From Bacteroidota bacterium (GTDB lineage: Bacteria > Bacteroidota > Bacteroidia > Chitinophagales > Chitinophagaceae): DNA of 64,000 nucleotides. The notes beneath the pieces are model-generated. The model ran no database searches. It saw only the letters and a list, made by a program, of their open reading frames with translations, and was not told where the DNA came from. The stretch covers positions 124,001-188,000 of the forward strand of contig JAEWHC010000002.1 in the NCBI GenBank assembly GCA_023387985.1, in the 5' to 3' direction. Positions 41,103 to 50,254 of the stretch are shown one piece after another; the first letter of the stretch is position 1, and each line of letters starts with the position of its first letter. The position numbers were made by a program, and so were the translations under genes.

Positions 41103-42978
41103 TCAATTTCCTTTTTTCACCTTTGTAATACGATGTTTTAACCAGTATTCCAGGCTAAACAAGCTAAATACCAGCTTCGCCCACCTGAAGTGCGCGATAT
41201 TAAGCTTTTGATTGACCATCTTTTCCAGAGTTGCATGGCCAAATAAATCCCGGCCATAAGCATCATTTGCCAGTACATATTCTTTCATTATGCCATTCAG
41301 TTGCTCACTCATCCATTGTGTAAGTGGGGGCTCAAACCCACGCTTTGGAAGTGAGTGGATTGGGCCTGGCAGTATGTCTTGCGCGATCGAACGTAGTATC
41401 CTTTTCGTTTGATTGGGCTGAACTAAATAACCGTCGGGGAAAGAACCGCTTAGCTGCAACAACTCGGGGGCAAAAAAAACCGTGCGGCTTTCAAGCGAAT
41501 GCTGCATGGTGGCAATATCCACCTTTTTTAGAAGTACAACAGGCAGTAAGCCGGTATAATCACTCAAAAATGCTTTCCTTAATGACGATAATTTCGTATT
41601 GGCGTGTATGGGGGTAAGCCAATCCATAAACTTTTCCTCATAAATCGATTTCCCCATTAAATTGTCCCAATACAAATCCGTAGTGCCCGCAAGGTATTTT
41701 TTAGATGGTGATGCTTGCTGTAGCCTAGCTGCCCTGAACAAATAATTATAAAGGCTCATTTTAGATTTTGGAGTAGGCAAAATTCCTTGAAACAGACCTA
41801 AGCCTCTTAAAGCAATTTTCATTGGAGCAGGCCATACATAAGGAACATACCTCCTATACCCACCAAAAATCTCATCGCCACCATCACCATTTAACACTAC
41901 GGTCACATTCTGTTTTGCCTGCTGTGAAACGTACCAGGTGGGAATAGCCGAATTATCACAATAGGGTTCTCCGTAAGCCAGTAGTATCTTGCCTATGTCA
42001 TCCCTCAAATGATCGTAGTTTAAATCATGTAAATTATGAATGGTGTTGAACTTTTCTGAAACCAATTTTGCATAGGGCGATTCATCAAAGCCTCCTTCAA
42101 AACGAAAGGTAAACGTATGCAAACTAGAAGTGAATTCACTCGCTAAGGCTGTAATTAATCCGCTATCAATTCCACCACTTAAAAAAGCACCTACCGGAAG
42201 ATCACTGGATTCCATCCGACGCTTAACAGCAGTTCTGAGGGCACCCCTCACAGCTGTTTTCGCTTCTTCAAAATCAAGCTTGGAGCTGGCATTCAAAATC
42301 TCTTCATGTTTCCACCACCGGACTGGTTGAATGGCTTCGACAGGCTTTAAAGCATCATACCAGGCAAAACTTCCAGGCGGCAACATTTCAACATTGTTAT
42401 ACACGGTGTGTTTTGGCCCTACCCATCCTTTTACAAGAAACTGGCCCTACCCATCCTTTTACAAGAAACTCTTTCAGGCTTTCTTCATTGACCTCAAGAT
42501 CAAAGAACGCCGCCAGCGTATTCAGTTCTGAAGCGAATGCGAACCTTTCGCCTTTATGATAGATATACATTGGCTTTTCACCCATCCTATCCCTGGCCAG
42601 AAACAATTTCCTGTTTTCCTTATTGAAAATACAAAAAGCAAACATACCATCCAGTAAATTCAGCATGGCTTCACCATATTTTTCAAAAAGGGCAAGTAGG
42701 GTTTCCGTATCGCTTCTGCTTTGGCAATCCAGGTTATGGCCTTTCCTTAATTCGAGGTGGTTATATATTTCACCGTTAAAAACGATGCACAGGTTTCCTC
42801 TTTCCATGGGCTGCTTCCCCCCCACGGAATCAACGATGGCCAAGCGAGCGTGAAATAGGCTCATGTCATTTGAAGCTCTCATTTGACCGTCGTCCGGACC
42901 CCGATGGTTTAAGGATGCATTCAATGTATGAAATTGAAATCCCGAAATTGGAGCGTTTTGACCAAATATGCCACACAT
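41103..42978 (-). pseudogene. asnB: Asparagine synthase (glutamine-hydrolysing), frameshifted by a tandem duplication
   Basis: Two frames together encode one AsnB-like protein of about 615 aa. The first (42397-42978, 193 aa) has the Cys2 nucleophile of the class II glutaminase (MCGIFGQ), NHRGPDDG, VFNGEIYNH and RDRMGEKPMY. The second (41103-42404, 433 aa) has the synthetase PP-loop GAFLSGGIDSGLITAL, NGDGGDEIFGGYRRY and the rest of the ATP-binding domain. At the junction a 28-bp tandem duplication (42415-42470) shifts the frame by one. Removing one unit restores a continuous KGWVGPKHTVYNNVEMLPPG. Such AsnB homologues in polysaccharide loci may amidate sugars (inference). As read here full-length protein is not made. 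Confidence 0.9.
42415..42470. repeat. Perfect 28-bp tandem duplication inside asnB
   Basis: Two identical adjacent 28-bp units (42415-42442 and 42443-42470), beginning GGCCCTACCC and ending AAGAAACT, lie between the glutaminase and synthetase parts. 28 is not a multiple of three, so the copy number decides the reading frame. No single-base difference separates the copies, which points to a recent event or an assembly artefact. Confidence 0.97.
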
Positions 42979-43062
42979 GTTAAAATGCTACAAAGGGGCG
43001 TCTATATTTCACAATAGGTAAAATGTTTGTTTTTTTGATTTACCAACTAAAATAGCTGTCGC

Positions 43063-44010
43063 TTAGAATAACTCAAGACTCCCCATTGCAAAATCCCAGT
43101 GCCCAATATCTGCAAACCCCGGCAGCTTCGATTCCGCATCATCAGGAAGCCGCAACGTAACGTCTGGTATGGATTTTTCAAGGACACTATTGAAAATAGT
43201 TTTTCGTGGCCATAATGTGGTCACCACATAGGTACCAAATTGTTTTGCCAATGCATAAAAAGCTTTCCTTCTCTCAGTCATCGTTAGACTGCCTTCCATA
43301 ACAAAATAGTCAGCAACCCGCAACTCTGTAAATCTTTTTCGTTTACGCAGGTAAAAAATAAAAAACACATTTTGCTTTCCTTCATAAATCCAGGCGCCAT
43401 ATTTACGATCAGGAATTTGCTTATATCTCCAATCCAAATATTCGGGAGTAGTAAGTGTTGTAATTTTATGGTTAGGGGATGCCGCTAATTTAAAGCTGTC
43501 AAAATCAGTTTGCTGTAACAATAATTCGGCGGAACTAAGCATGGAATCAGATTTTCGTGAAAACGGATAGAAAAAAGCATTCACATAAGGCTTTCCCAGT
43601 ACCTGCCATCCCATTTTTAAATAGCCCGGTTTTGATTTTTCATTTGGGGTGTTGAAAATGAAAACCTTTGGATCTTCCTCCCATAATTCATTGAGCAACC
43701 GGCTCGTTAATGTCGAAAATATTCCTTTTCGTTGCCAGTCAGGATGGGTGGCGGTATCCACAGCTCTATAACTTTGAAATATACGGCCATTCACAACCCA
43801 ATTCCATGAAAGAAAAGCGCGTAATCCTACAATTTGGTCGTTAACAAGTGCAAGTAAAACCGGGGATTCACCAAACGGATTGTCGAGATGTTTCCATTTC
43901 CAGAACTCCATAGATGGTGGATTGCCGGTTTCACGAAGACAGATCCTGAATATTTCAATTATTCCCGGTAAATCATTCCGATTAGCCCTTCTGATCAATA
44001 ATTCACTCAT
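43063..44010 (-). CDS. GNAT family N-acyltransferase
   Basis: The 315-aa protein has an N-terminal GNAT domain (about residues 5-150). Motif A with the CoA loop is VDTATHPDWQRKGIFSTLTSRL, followed by IFNTPNEKSKPGYLKMGW. The C-terminal half has a second structural part with no catalytic motif recognised. A close paralogue is the GNAT gene at 46248-47147, which shares VDTATH and PGYLKMGW. It probably acylates an amino sugar of the glycan. Its start codon overlaps the stop of the GT4 gene upstream by 4 bp. Confidence 0.85.
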   Translation of the reverse strand: MSELLIRRANRNDLPGIIEIFRICLRETGNPPSMEFWKWKHLDNPFGESPVLLALVNDQIVGLRAFLSWNWVVNGRIFQSYRAVDTATHPDWQRKGIFSTLTSRLLNELWEEDPKVFIFNTPNEKSKPGYLKMGWQVLGKPYVNAFFYPFSRKSDSMLSSAELLLQQTDFDSFKLAASPNHKITTLTTPEYLDWRYKQIPDRKYGAWIYEGKQNVFFIFYLRKRKRFTELRVADYFVMEGSLTMTERRKAFYALAKQFGTYVVTTLWPRKTIFNSVLEKSIPDVTLRLPDDAESKLPGFADIGHWDFAMGSLELF

Positions 44011-45122
44011 GTTTTGATTACTGTATGGTAAATATCTTCAAGTTGCTCAACCATCCGTGAAATACTGTAACTTTCCGCCACGCGCTTCCTGGCAGCACGC
44101 GAAAGTCTTGACCGTACCTCAGTTTCTGCAATAAGGGTCCGGAGGTTTTTTTCCAACTGAGCGCTATCAGCAACTTCAGAAATCATCCCGTCTATCTCGT
44201 GCCGGATAACTTGTTTTACCCCACCGGCATCTGTAGAAACCACCGCGCATTCGGTACTCATGGCTTCTAGCAATGCCAGTGGCAATCCCTCAAATTCGGA
44301 AGACATCATAAAAATATCCATCGCCGAAAACCAATCCACGGCGTTAGTTTGTAGTCCAGGCATGTGTACCAACCCAGCAAGCCCCAAGTCGGCAACTTTT
44401 TTCTCCAACTCTCCTTTCAAAGGCCCATCTCCTACAATAATTCCCCGGATATTGGAATGATCTTTCTGTACCCTGGAAAAAATTTCAAGCCATAAATCCA
44501 GCCTCTTTTGAAAACGGAATACGCCCAAAGTTCCTATAACCAACTGGCCTTCCCGAATGCCGAACCGCTCACGGATTCCGCGAGAGGAAGCGGGATTCCT
44601 TGTGAAATGGTTGGTATTGACGCCGTTAAATACAGCTTTCACGGGTATCTCAGGATGAATATGTTCATGAATTGAACGTTCAACATCTGTGGAAACGGCA
44701 ATGGCAAGGGACTGCCAATTAAAAGTGATTTTATTTAACAGCCGCGTTATTTTATGATACCTGTTCTGTAGATTGTGTTCCGTATAAAGCGTGGGGCGTT
44801 TTAGCTTTTTAAATACCCTTCGGGCCACAAAGCCGGCCCAGGGCAAATGACTGTGCACAATATCCATTTCATTATCCAGAATGTATTGGTAAACCTCGGA
44901 AGCCTTCCGAACAATCTGCAGATTATTGTTGGCTTTTTTGCAAATAACCTTTACGCCCAATTGCTCAAGTTCACCCACCATTTGGTTTTTCCATGGGAGA
45001 AAGTAAATGCAATGAAACTCAAACTGCTCTCTATTATGTACCTTAATGGTTTCAGGAAGCAATGTCTCAGCTCCTCCCCTTCCCAATGATTTGATTATAT
45101 GCAGTACCTTGATTTTACGCAT
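44007..45122 (-). CDS. Glycosyltransferase family 4
   Basis: The 371-aa GT-B protein starts KVLHIIKSLGRGGAETLL, the usual GT4 N terminus with the GGAE motif. The C-terminal domain has IGTLGVFRFQKRLDLWLE, GDGPLKGELEKKVADLG and SSEFEGLPLALLEAMST with an intact EX7E donor motif. The acceptor and donor are unknown. It overlaps the downstream GNAT gene by 4 bp and lies 16 bp after the previous GT4. Confidence 0.9.
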   Translation of the reverse strand: MRKIKVLHIIKSLGRGGAETLLPETIKVHNREQFEFHCIYFLPWKNQMVGELEQLGVKVICKKANNNLQIVRKASEVYQYILDNEMDIVHSHLPWAGFVARRVFKKLKRPTLYTEHNLQNRYHKITRLLNKITFNWQSLAIAVSTDVERSIHEHIHPEIPVKAVFNGVNTNHFTRNPASSRGIRERFGIREGQLVIGTLGVFRFQKRLDLWLEIFSRVQKDHSNIRGIIVGDGPLKGELEKKVADLGLAGLVHMPGLQTNAVDWFSAMDIFMMSSEFEGLPLALLEAMSTECAVVSTDAGGVKQVIRHEIDGMISEVADSAQLEKNLRTLIAETEVRSRLSRAARKRVAESYSISRMVEQLEDIYHTVIKT

Positions 45123-45138
45123 TTCGTTTTTTTGTATG

Positions 45139-46251
45139 CTAATCTAAAGAATGTCCAAGCCCTTTATAAATCGCAATAAATTTTTGGGCATTCCGGATTT
45201 CATCAAATTCCGATTTCACCAATTCATAGGCGTTTTCGCCCATCTTTGCTTGCAATGCCTCGTTTTCAAATAGCTGAACAACTGCAGTAGCAAACGCTTC
45301 TTCATCATGCGTGTCGATGAGAATGCCGGAAACGCCATGCTCTACAGCCTCTGAAACGCCCCCTACATTCACAGCCACTGAAGGCCGCTTTTGCGCCCCC
45401 GCTTCCAGCAATACACCGGGAACTCCTTCCACGAGGCTGCACAAACAACAAAGGTTAGCGGCATGCAGCCATTCTTGTACGTTGGCCTGATAGCCCAGAA
45501 ACCGTACAGAGGAATTCATGCCCGCGCCTGAAACCTGCTTTTGGATTTCAGCCATGGTTGCGCCTTCGCCCACTAGAAGTAATGAAGCGTTTGGTTTTTT
45601 TGCAACAACCAGCTTCCAGGCATTTATCAAAAACCGGTGATTCTTTTCAGCAGAAAAACTTCCGACATGCATCGCCACCAAATCTTCGCTCGCCAATCCC
45701 AAAGGAGCTAAAAGGTTTTTTTTATCGCTTATAACCTTTTGAATGGGAATTCCCCGGTGGATGGATTCAATTTTGTGGGCCGGATAATTGAAAAATGCGG
45801 TGAAATCCTGTTTGGCTTTTTCACCTACCGAAACAACTTTATCAACATTTCCGAATAGGATCGTATAAAATCTTTTCTTCCATACTGAATTCACCCAGGT
45901 GCTGATGATGCTGATATTCCTGTAAACAATTTTGATTTTCGCACCGGAAAACTTTGCAGCAACCGCGTATTTCAACGTATCGCTGCCATTGGCCTGCACT
46001 ATTCGGATGTTCTCGTCATGAATCAGCTTTACCAATGCCCGTACAATCTTCAGGTCAATCAATTTATTGTTCCATTGGCCAAAATCAATATTATCGGCAC
46101 CTTCAAGAACAAGTTCGTTCTGTTGGTTTTCATAGATTCCGGCAAACACAATTTCTACTCCCAGTTTCTGCAACTGCCGTGAAAGGTTCCAGGCCGAAAC
46201 TTCAGCTCCCCTCCGTTGACGTTTTGTAACAAGCATCAATACCTTCATCAC
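45139..46251 (-). CDS. Glycosyltransferase family 4
   Basis: The 370-aa protein starts MMKVLMLVTKRQRRGAEVSA with a degenerate GGAE-type motif and has a GT4 C-terminal domain: VGSFSAEKNHRFLINAW, VGEGATMAEIQKQV, LCSLVEGVPGVLLEAGAQKRP with EX7E intact. It overlaps the GNAT gene upstream by 4 bp (ATGA). Sugar specificity cannot be predicted. Confidence 0.9.
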   Translation of the reverse strand: MMKVLMLVTKRQRRGAEVSAWNLSRQLQKLGVEIVFAGIYENQQNELVLEGADNIDFGQWNNKLIDLKIVRALVKLIHDENIRIVQANGSDTLKYAVAAKFSGAKIKIVYRNISIISTWVNSVWKKRFYTILFGNVDKVVSVGEKAKQDFTAFFNYPAHKIESIHRGIPIQKVISDKKNLLAPLGLASEDLVAMHVGSFSAEKNHRFLINAWKLVVAKKPNASLLLVGEGATMAEIQKQVSGAGMNSSVRFLGYQANVQEWLHAANLCCLCSLVEGVPGVLLEAGAQKRPSVAVNVGGVSEAVEHGVSGILIDTHDEEAFATAVVQLFENEALQAKMGENAYELVKSEFDEIRNAQKFIAIYKGLGHSLD

Positions 46252-47147
46252 ATTACGCCCTCTAAGTCGCCGGCAGAAAAAAAGAATTGGAATCCCTGAG
46301 ATTCCGGTTTGATGAGCACCGCCACATCACTATTGCCTTTTTGGTATTTTAAACCGGTTATGGATTTTTCATGCTTGTTTTGAACCATGTGAAATACCTG
46401 GCAGCCCTCAGCCGCACAGGTACTTTTTATCAGACTTGGCTTAAGGGCAACCGGCCCAAAATAGTCTTTCACTAAAACCACTGGTCTGCCCAATTTTGCG
46501 GCTTTCGTATAAACTAGCAATGCAGAACCATCCATGAACCCTGAAAATCGGTACTGGCTTGCACCGTACCGCCAGCTCAAAAATTGTTTTGACTTTGCCG
46601 TTTCATAGTCTTTAGCCGAATACTCATGGACCGGAAAAAATTCAACCTCATCCAGCTTTTTACCATAAAACAATTCTTGCTTTGATTTTCCAAAAAAGCC
46701 AAAGCCGTAATAATACGGATAATCATAAGGATACAGCTTCCATCCCATTTTAAGGTAGCCGGGCAGGCTATTGGAATTGGGTGTATTGAAAATTCTAAAG
46801 TCTTGATCCGGAAACAAGACCTTTAATCCATGCAGGGTTAGTTTTTTGAATATACCCTGTCCCCTAAAATCCACATGGGTGGCCGTATCTACCGGCCGCC
46901 AAAAGGTCACTTTTTCACCGGAAGGACCATGGAATTGCCAGGGCATGAAAATCCGAACGCCAACCAATTGGCCGTTCGCATGAGCAAGAAAAAATTTAGA
47001 CTTCCCAAAAGGGGATTGCTCATGTTTCCATTCCAGCCAGCTTAGGTCTTTGGGGTGAGACAACGCGCCCTTCAATAGATAGGCTATATCCGCCTTTAAC
47101 GTATCATCGGGCTCTACTTCGGTTATTTCTATTTCCATTTTAGGCAT
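46248..47147 (-). CDS. GNAT family N-acyltransferase (paralogue of the 43.1-kb gene)
   Basis: The 299-aa protein has an N-terminal GNAT domain with motif A VDTATHVDFRGQGIFKKLTLHG followed by IFNTPNSNSLPGYLKMGW. The matching blocks in the GNAT at 43063-44010 show they share a recent ancestor. It starts 2 bp after the stop of the deacetylase gene upstream and overlaps the downstream GT4. Acyl donor and target sugar are unknown. Confidence 0.85.
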   Translation of the reverse strand: MPKMEIEITEVEPDDTLKADIAYLLKGALSHPKDLSWLEWKHEQSPFGKSKFFLAHANGQLVGVRIFMPWQFHGPSGEKVTFWRPVDTATHVDFRGQGIFKKLTLHGLKVLFPDQDFRIFNTPNSNSLPGYLKMGWKLYPYDYPYYYGFGFFGKSKQELFYGKKLDEVEFFPVHEYSAKDYETAKSKQFLSWRYGASQYRFSGFMDGSALLVYTKAAKLGRPVVLVKDYFGPVALKPSLIKSTCAAEGCQVFHMVQNKHEKSITGLKYQKGNSDVAVLIKPESQGFQFFFSAGDLEGVM

Positions 47148-47149
47148 AC

Positions 47150-48028
47150 CTATCGCTCAAACAACTTTTTATTGGTTTTTGACAATACCCAGGAATGCAA
47201 ACCAAATACCTTCGCCTTTAGCTCAGCCATCGAATCATCCGTATCCAGCCTGATTCTTGATATCCGCATCGGATGGAAGTCTTTGATCAACTGATGATCA
47301 AACAAGAAAGCATACTTTATCCCTTGTTTTTTCATAACTTCTTCACTCACCTTATCCCATGATCCATTTGGATAGGCGAAAACATCATAACGCCCAATGC
47401 CCCATTGCTCAAAGTTCGCTTTTACCTGCTGGAGCTCTTCAATGATCTCATCGCTTTCACACTTTGAGAACATGGGGTGTGTATGGGAATGGTTCGCGAT
47501 CATCACTCCAGATTGGGACATCTCGGTTAATTCATCAAGGGCCACCTGCCTGCTTTCAAAATCTTCCATTGCATCCAATTCCACTACCCTCTCTGCATTT
47601 TTCATTTCCTTCAACGATTTCACCTTCGCCCTTGCTTCGGCATGATCAACACCTTTTTTCTTGTACTCCATTTCCACCCGCTTCCACCAAAAAGGTTTTT
47701 TGGTACCAATTAATTCGGTGATCACGAACAAAACCGATGGAAGTTTCATTTCCTTCAATAGTGGAAAACCGTTTTGGTAAAAAGAATAATCTGCATCATC
47801 GAAAGTAAGCAGCAACGGAGGCTTGTCATGGAAAGCTTTGTTATTTACTGCCTCTATGAAATGGTCAAAACCCAAAATAGAAAAATTACGGGCCAAAAAT
47901 TCCAATTGTTTCCGGAATTGTTCAGGATTTGGAACACCATGATAGGCGATGACTGTTCCTCGTGAAGGCAATTTAAATGACTGGCCAGCTAACCCCATCA
48001 ATTGATAAAAGATGTCACGTACTCTCAT
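47150..48028 (-). CDS. NodB-type polysaccharide deacetylase
   Basis: The 292-aa protein shows the NodB motifs clearly: motif 1 LLLTFDDADYSF (about residues 73-84, with the catalytic base and metal Asp) and motif 2 IANHSHTHPMF (metal histidines), then VFAYPNGSWDKVSEE. It has no signal peptide and so would act in the cytoplasm or at the inner membrane face. It lies between two GT4 genes, consistent with N-deacetylation of an amino sugar in the repeat unit. Confidence 0.9.
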   Translation of the reverse strand: MRVRDIFYQLMGLAGQSFKLPSRGTVIAYHGVPNPEQFRKQLEFLARNFSILGFDHFIEAVNNKAFHDKPPLLLTFDDADYSFYQNGFPLLKEMKLPSVLFVITELIGTKKPFWWKRVEMEYKKKGVDHAEARAKVKSLKEMKNAERVVELDAMEDFESRQVALDELTEMSQSGVMIANHSHTHPMFSKCESDEIIEELQQVKANFEQWGIGRYDVFAYPNGSWDKVSEEVMKKQGIKYAFLFDHQLIKDFHPMRISRIRLDTDDSMAELKAKVFGLHSWVLSKTNKKLFER

Positions 48029-48080
48029 ATCAGCGAATCAGGGCATTTTAAAATCCCATTTGTTCGAAATAAAAATAAAC

Positions 48081-49202
48081 CTAATTAAAATCACGGATAG
48101 ATTCCATAAAAAACCGCTCTAATCTCGAATGGTTTTCCGATTCAACAAAGTTGTTCCTAAAGTTTACCAGGCTATTCTTACCAAACTCCTTAAGTTTATC
48201 GGGATTTTCAATAAAAAAGCTTATTGCGTCAGCAATAGACCCGGGGTTCTCCCTTTCAAAAAAAATGGCATTGAAACCTGCATTAGCAACTTCATGAAGA
48301 ACTGGAATATCACTACATGCCACAGGAAGCCCGGCCGCCTGGGCTTCGATCAGGCTACCCCCAAGCCCCTCAAATAGTGAAGGGAAAACGAACAAATGAG
48401 CAGAGGCCAGGAAAGGAAGGATGTTGGTATGATAACCGCTGAACTCAACCCGATCATATAGGTCATTGCCTTCTACGTATGCTTTCAACTCTTTTGACAT
48501 ATTCCCTTCTCTCCCCAATATAGTACAATGAACATCAACACCTTTTTGTTTCAAAATGTGCACAGCATGAAGCAGGTGGATTTGGCCTTTCTGGAATTCA
48601 TGCCTGCCGATATTCAAGACCTTTAAAGTCATACCTGCAGCATATTCATCTCGATGAATTTCATCAATAGGCTTCCTGCCCCTGTAAACAACAGCTACCT
48701 TTTCTGATTTGATCCCGAGATGATTTACGTAATGCTCCTTTACCGTTTGGGTAATGGCATGAAAACGATCAACAAACCGGACAGCGCTTAAGCTATCCAC
48801 TAGTTTTACCAATCTTGCTACGCCTTTGTTGATGCGTTTGTCACGCATTCTAATATCATCATAAGGAGTATTGACCAGACTTTCTGTGTGCAAGAATTTC
48901 TTCATCATTCTTATCGACCTAACAAGAACATTCGAATGAATCAATGAAGAATGAACAATATCCGGATTATATGTACGGATTAGTTTTGCCAATGTTTTTC
49001 TGCGCTCCAGAAAATTTACCCCCTTTACGGTATGCACAGGAATACCACGCTCAATCACATCATTTTCAACACCTTGGTTCTTAGATTTCAGTACCGCGAT
49101 AGCGACTTCCCATCCTTTCTCCAGTAAATAATAAGACAACAACTCCGTCGATTTCTCAGCACCACCGGTACCCAAAGAATCAATAACAAATAAAATTCTC
49201 AT
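48081..49202 (-). CDS. Glycosyltransferase family 4
   Basis: The 373-aa protein starts RILFVIDSLGTGGAEKSTELLSYY, the classic GT4 N terminus. The C-terminal donor domain has LNIGRHEFQKGQIHLLHAV, VHCTILGREGNMSKELKAY and FPSLFEGLGGSLIEAQAAGLP with EX7E intact. It is strongly similar along its whole length to the partial GT4 at the right window end (62981-64000), for example YRGRKP, LNIGRH and FPSL-EGLGG. It lies 13 bp after the sialyltransferase-like gene. Confidence 0.92.
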   Translation of the reverse strand: MRILFVIDSLGTGGAEKSTELLSYYLLEKGWEVAIAVLKSKNQGVENDVIERGIPVHTVKGVNFLERRKTLAKLIRTYNPDIVHSSLIHSNVLVRSIRMMKKFLHTESLVNTPYDDIRMRDKRINKGVARLVKLVDSLSAVRFVDRFHAITQTVKEHYVNHLGIKSEKVAVVYRGRKPIDEIHRDEYAAGMTLKVLNIGRHEFQKGQIHLLHAVHILKQKGVDVHCTILGREGNMSKELKAYVEGNDLYDRVEFSGYHTNILPFLASAHLFVFPSLFEGLGGSLIEAQAAGLPVACSDIPVLHEVANAGFNAIFFERENPGSIADAISFFIENPDKLKEFGKNSLVNFRNNFVESENHSRLERFFMESIRDFN

Positions 49203-49215
49203 GCTTTGCTAGAAA

Positions 49216-50229
49216 TCAATTAAATAATTGAAAGCTTTTGCGGCTAGGATCCAATACCTTCAGTCTATCGGGTGCCATTGATCGAAAATACGCATAAGCC
49301 ATGGGGAAGCTTTTAATATAGGCAGGGCGGGTCAATTCTTTTGCGTGAATTTCAACAGCGAACAATTCTACTTCTTCGCTCAAATAAGTTAAGTTGATTA
49401 GAATCGAAGAATTAAAGGAAGCGACTGTTTTTGGAAACTCTTTGCTGTTCAAAAAAACCTCTTCAAGAATATTATCGAAGCGTACAATTTCAAAATGCTC
49501 ACGAACAAGGCCCACCGAATGCGCTGACTCCTTTGGGTGAGGTACGTACACTATTTTTTTGTCCCCAAAAAAACTTTGAACATAATGCAGCTTTGAGAGA
49601 TATGATCCTTCACTCAGCGTTCCTTCATCAATAAAAGGTTGTCCAGCAAAATAGACCATGTTTTCAATAAGCCTTGGCTTAGGCAAATGACTAAATTCAA
49701 TTTTTATCAATTTATCAAATGCCGGCACATTAAGATGAAAAGGGGATATAAAAGTTATCGTTCTTAGTTTGGGCACTTTAAAATTTGCCCATCTAAATAG
49801 CTTAGAAAATCCTTTAATGCTTTTAGGCACAGATGCCTTCCTATCCTCGCATACCCTCGTCATCTGGAGGCCATCGTACAACAAATATATTTCAGCCTTA
49901 TTCTCCAGCAGCCCCGCCAAACCCAAATGAAACTGGTTATCATAGCTTCCGATATAGAGCCTGTCAATTTGCTTAAATTTCCTTTTTAGCCAAAACCTCA
50001 TCTTCGTTTGAAAAAGGAATACCTTATAGTAGCCTTTCCGCTTTTCAAACCCTACCAGATCATTCACAATGATTTCTTTCCAGGGGAATTTTTCAAGGTA
50101 TGCCAACATATTCTTAAGAAGGCTCCTCCTCGTAAGTGTAATGAGCAGAACTGAATTCTCGTCAATCAAGTTTTTGCTCTTGCTGAGGAAGAATGCCTGC
50201 GCCGGTGTCGATATTACAAAAAGCTTCAT
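49216..50229 (-). CDS. Probable nonulosonic-acid (sialic-acid-type) transferase
   Basis: The 337-aa protein is not an obvious GT4. It starts KLFVISTPAQAFFLSK and carries three motifs that mark bacterial sialyltransferases of the GT52/GT38 type: a D/E-D/E-G-like YDG (residues 118-120), an HP motif in VYVPHPKES (His231-Pro232) and an S/SS motif in SFNSS (271-275). These residues bind the CMP-sugar and catalyse transfer. The neighbouring pse genes make a CMP-nonulosonate donor, so a pseudaminyltransferase-like role is a strong inference. Similarity elsewhere is low, so this may be a new branch. No TM helix or signal is seen. Confidence 0.65.
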   Translation of the reverse strand: MKLFVISTPAQAFFLSKSKNLIDENSVLLITLTRRSLLKNMLAYLEKFPWKEIIVNDLVGFEKRKGYYKVFLFQTKMRFWLKRKFKQIDRLYIGSYDNQFHLGLAGLLENKAEIYLLYDGLQMTRVCEDRKASVPKSIKGFSKLFRWANFKVPKLRTITFISPFHLNVPAFDKLIKIEFSHLPKPRLIENMVYFAGQPFIDEGTLSEGSYLSKLHYVQSFFGDKKIVYVPHPKESAHSVGLVREHFEIVRFDNILEEVFLNSKEFPKTVASFNSSILINLTYLSEEVELFAVEIHAKELTRPAYIKSFPMAYAYFRSMAPDRLKVLDPSRKSFQLFN

Positions 50230-50254
50230 TAGCTATTTATTAAAAAAAGCAAAA

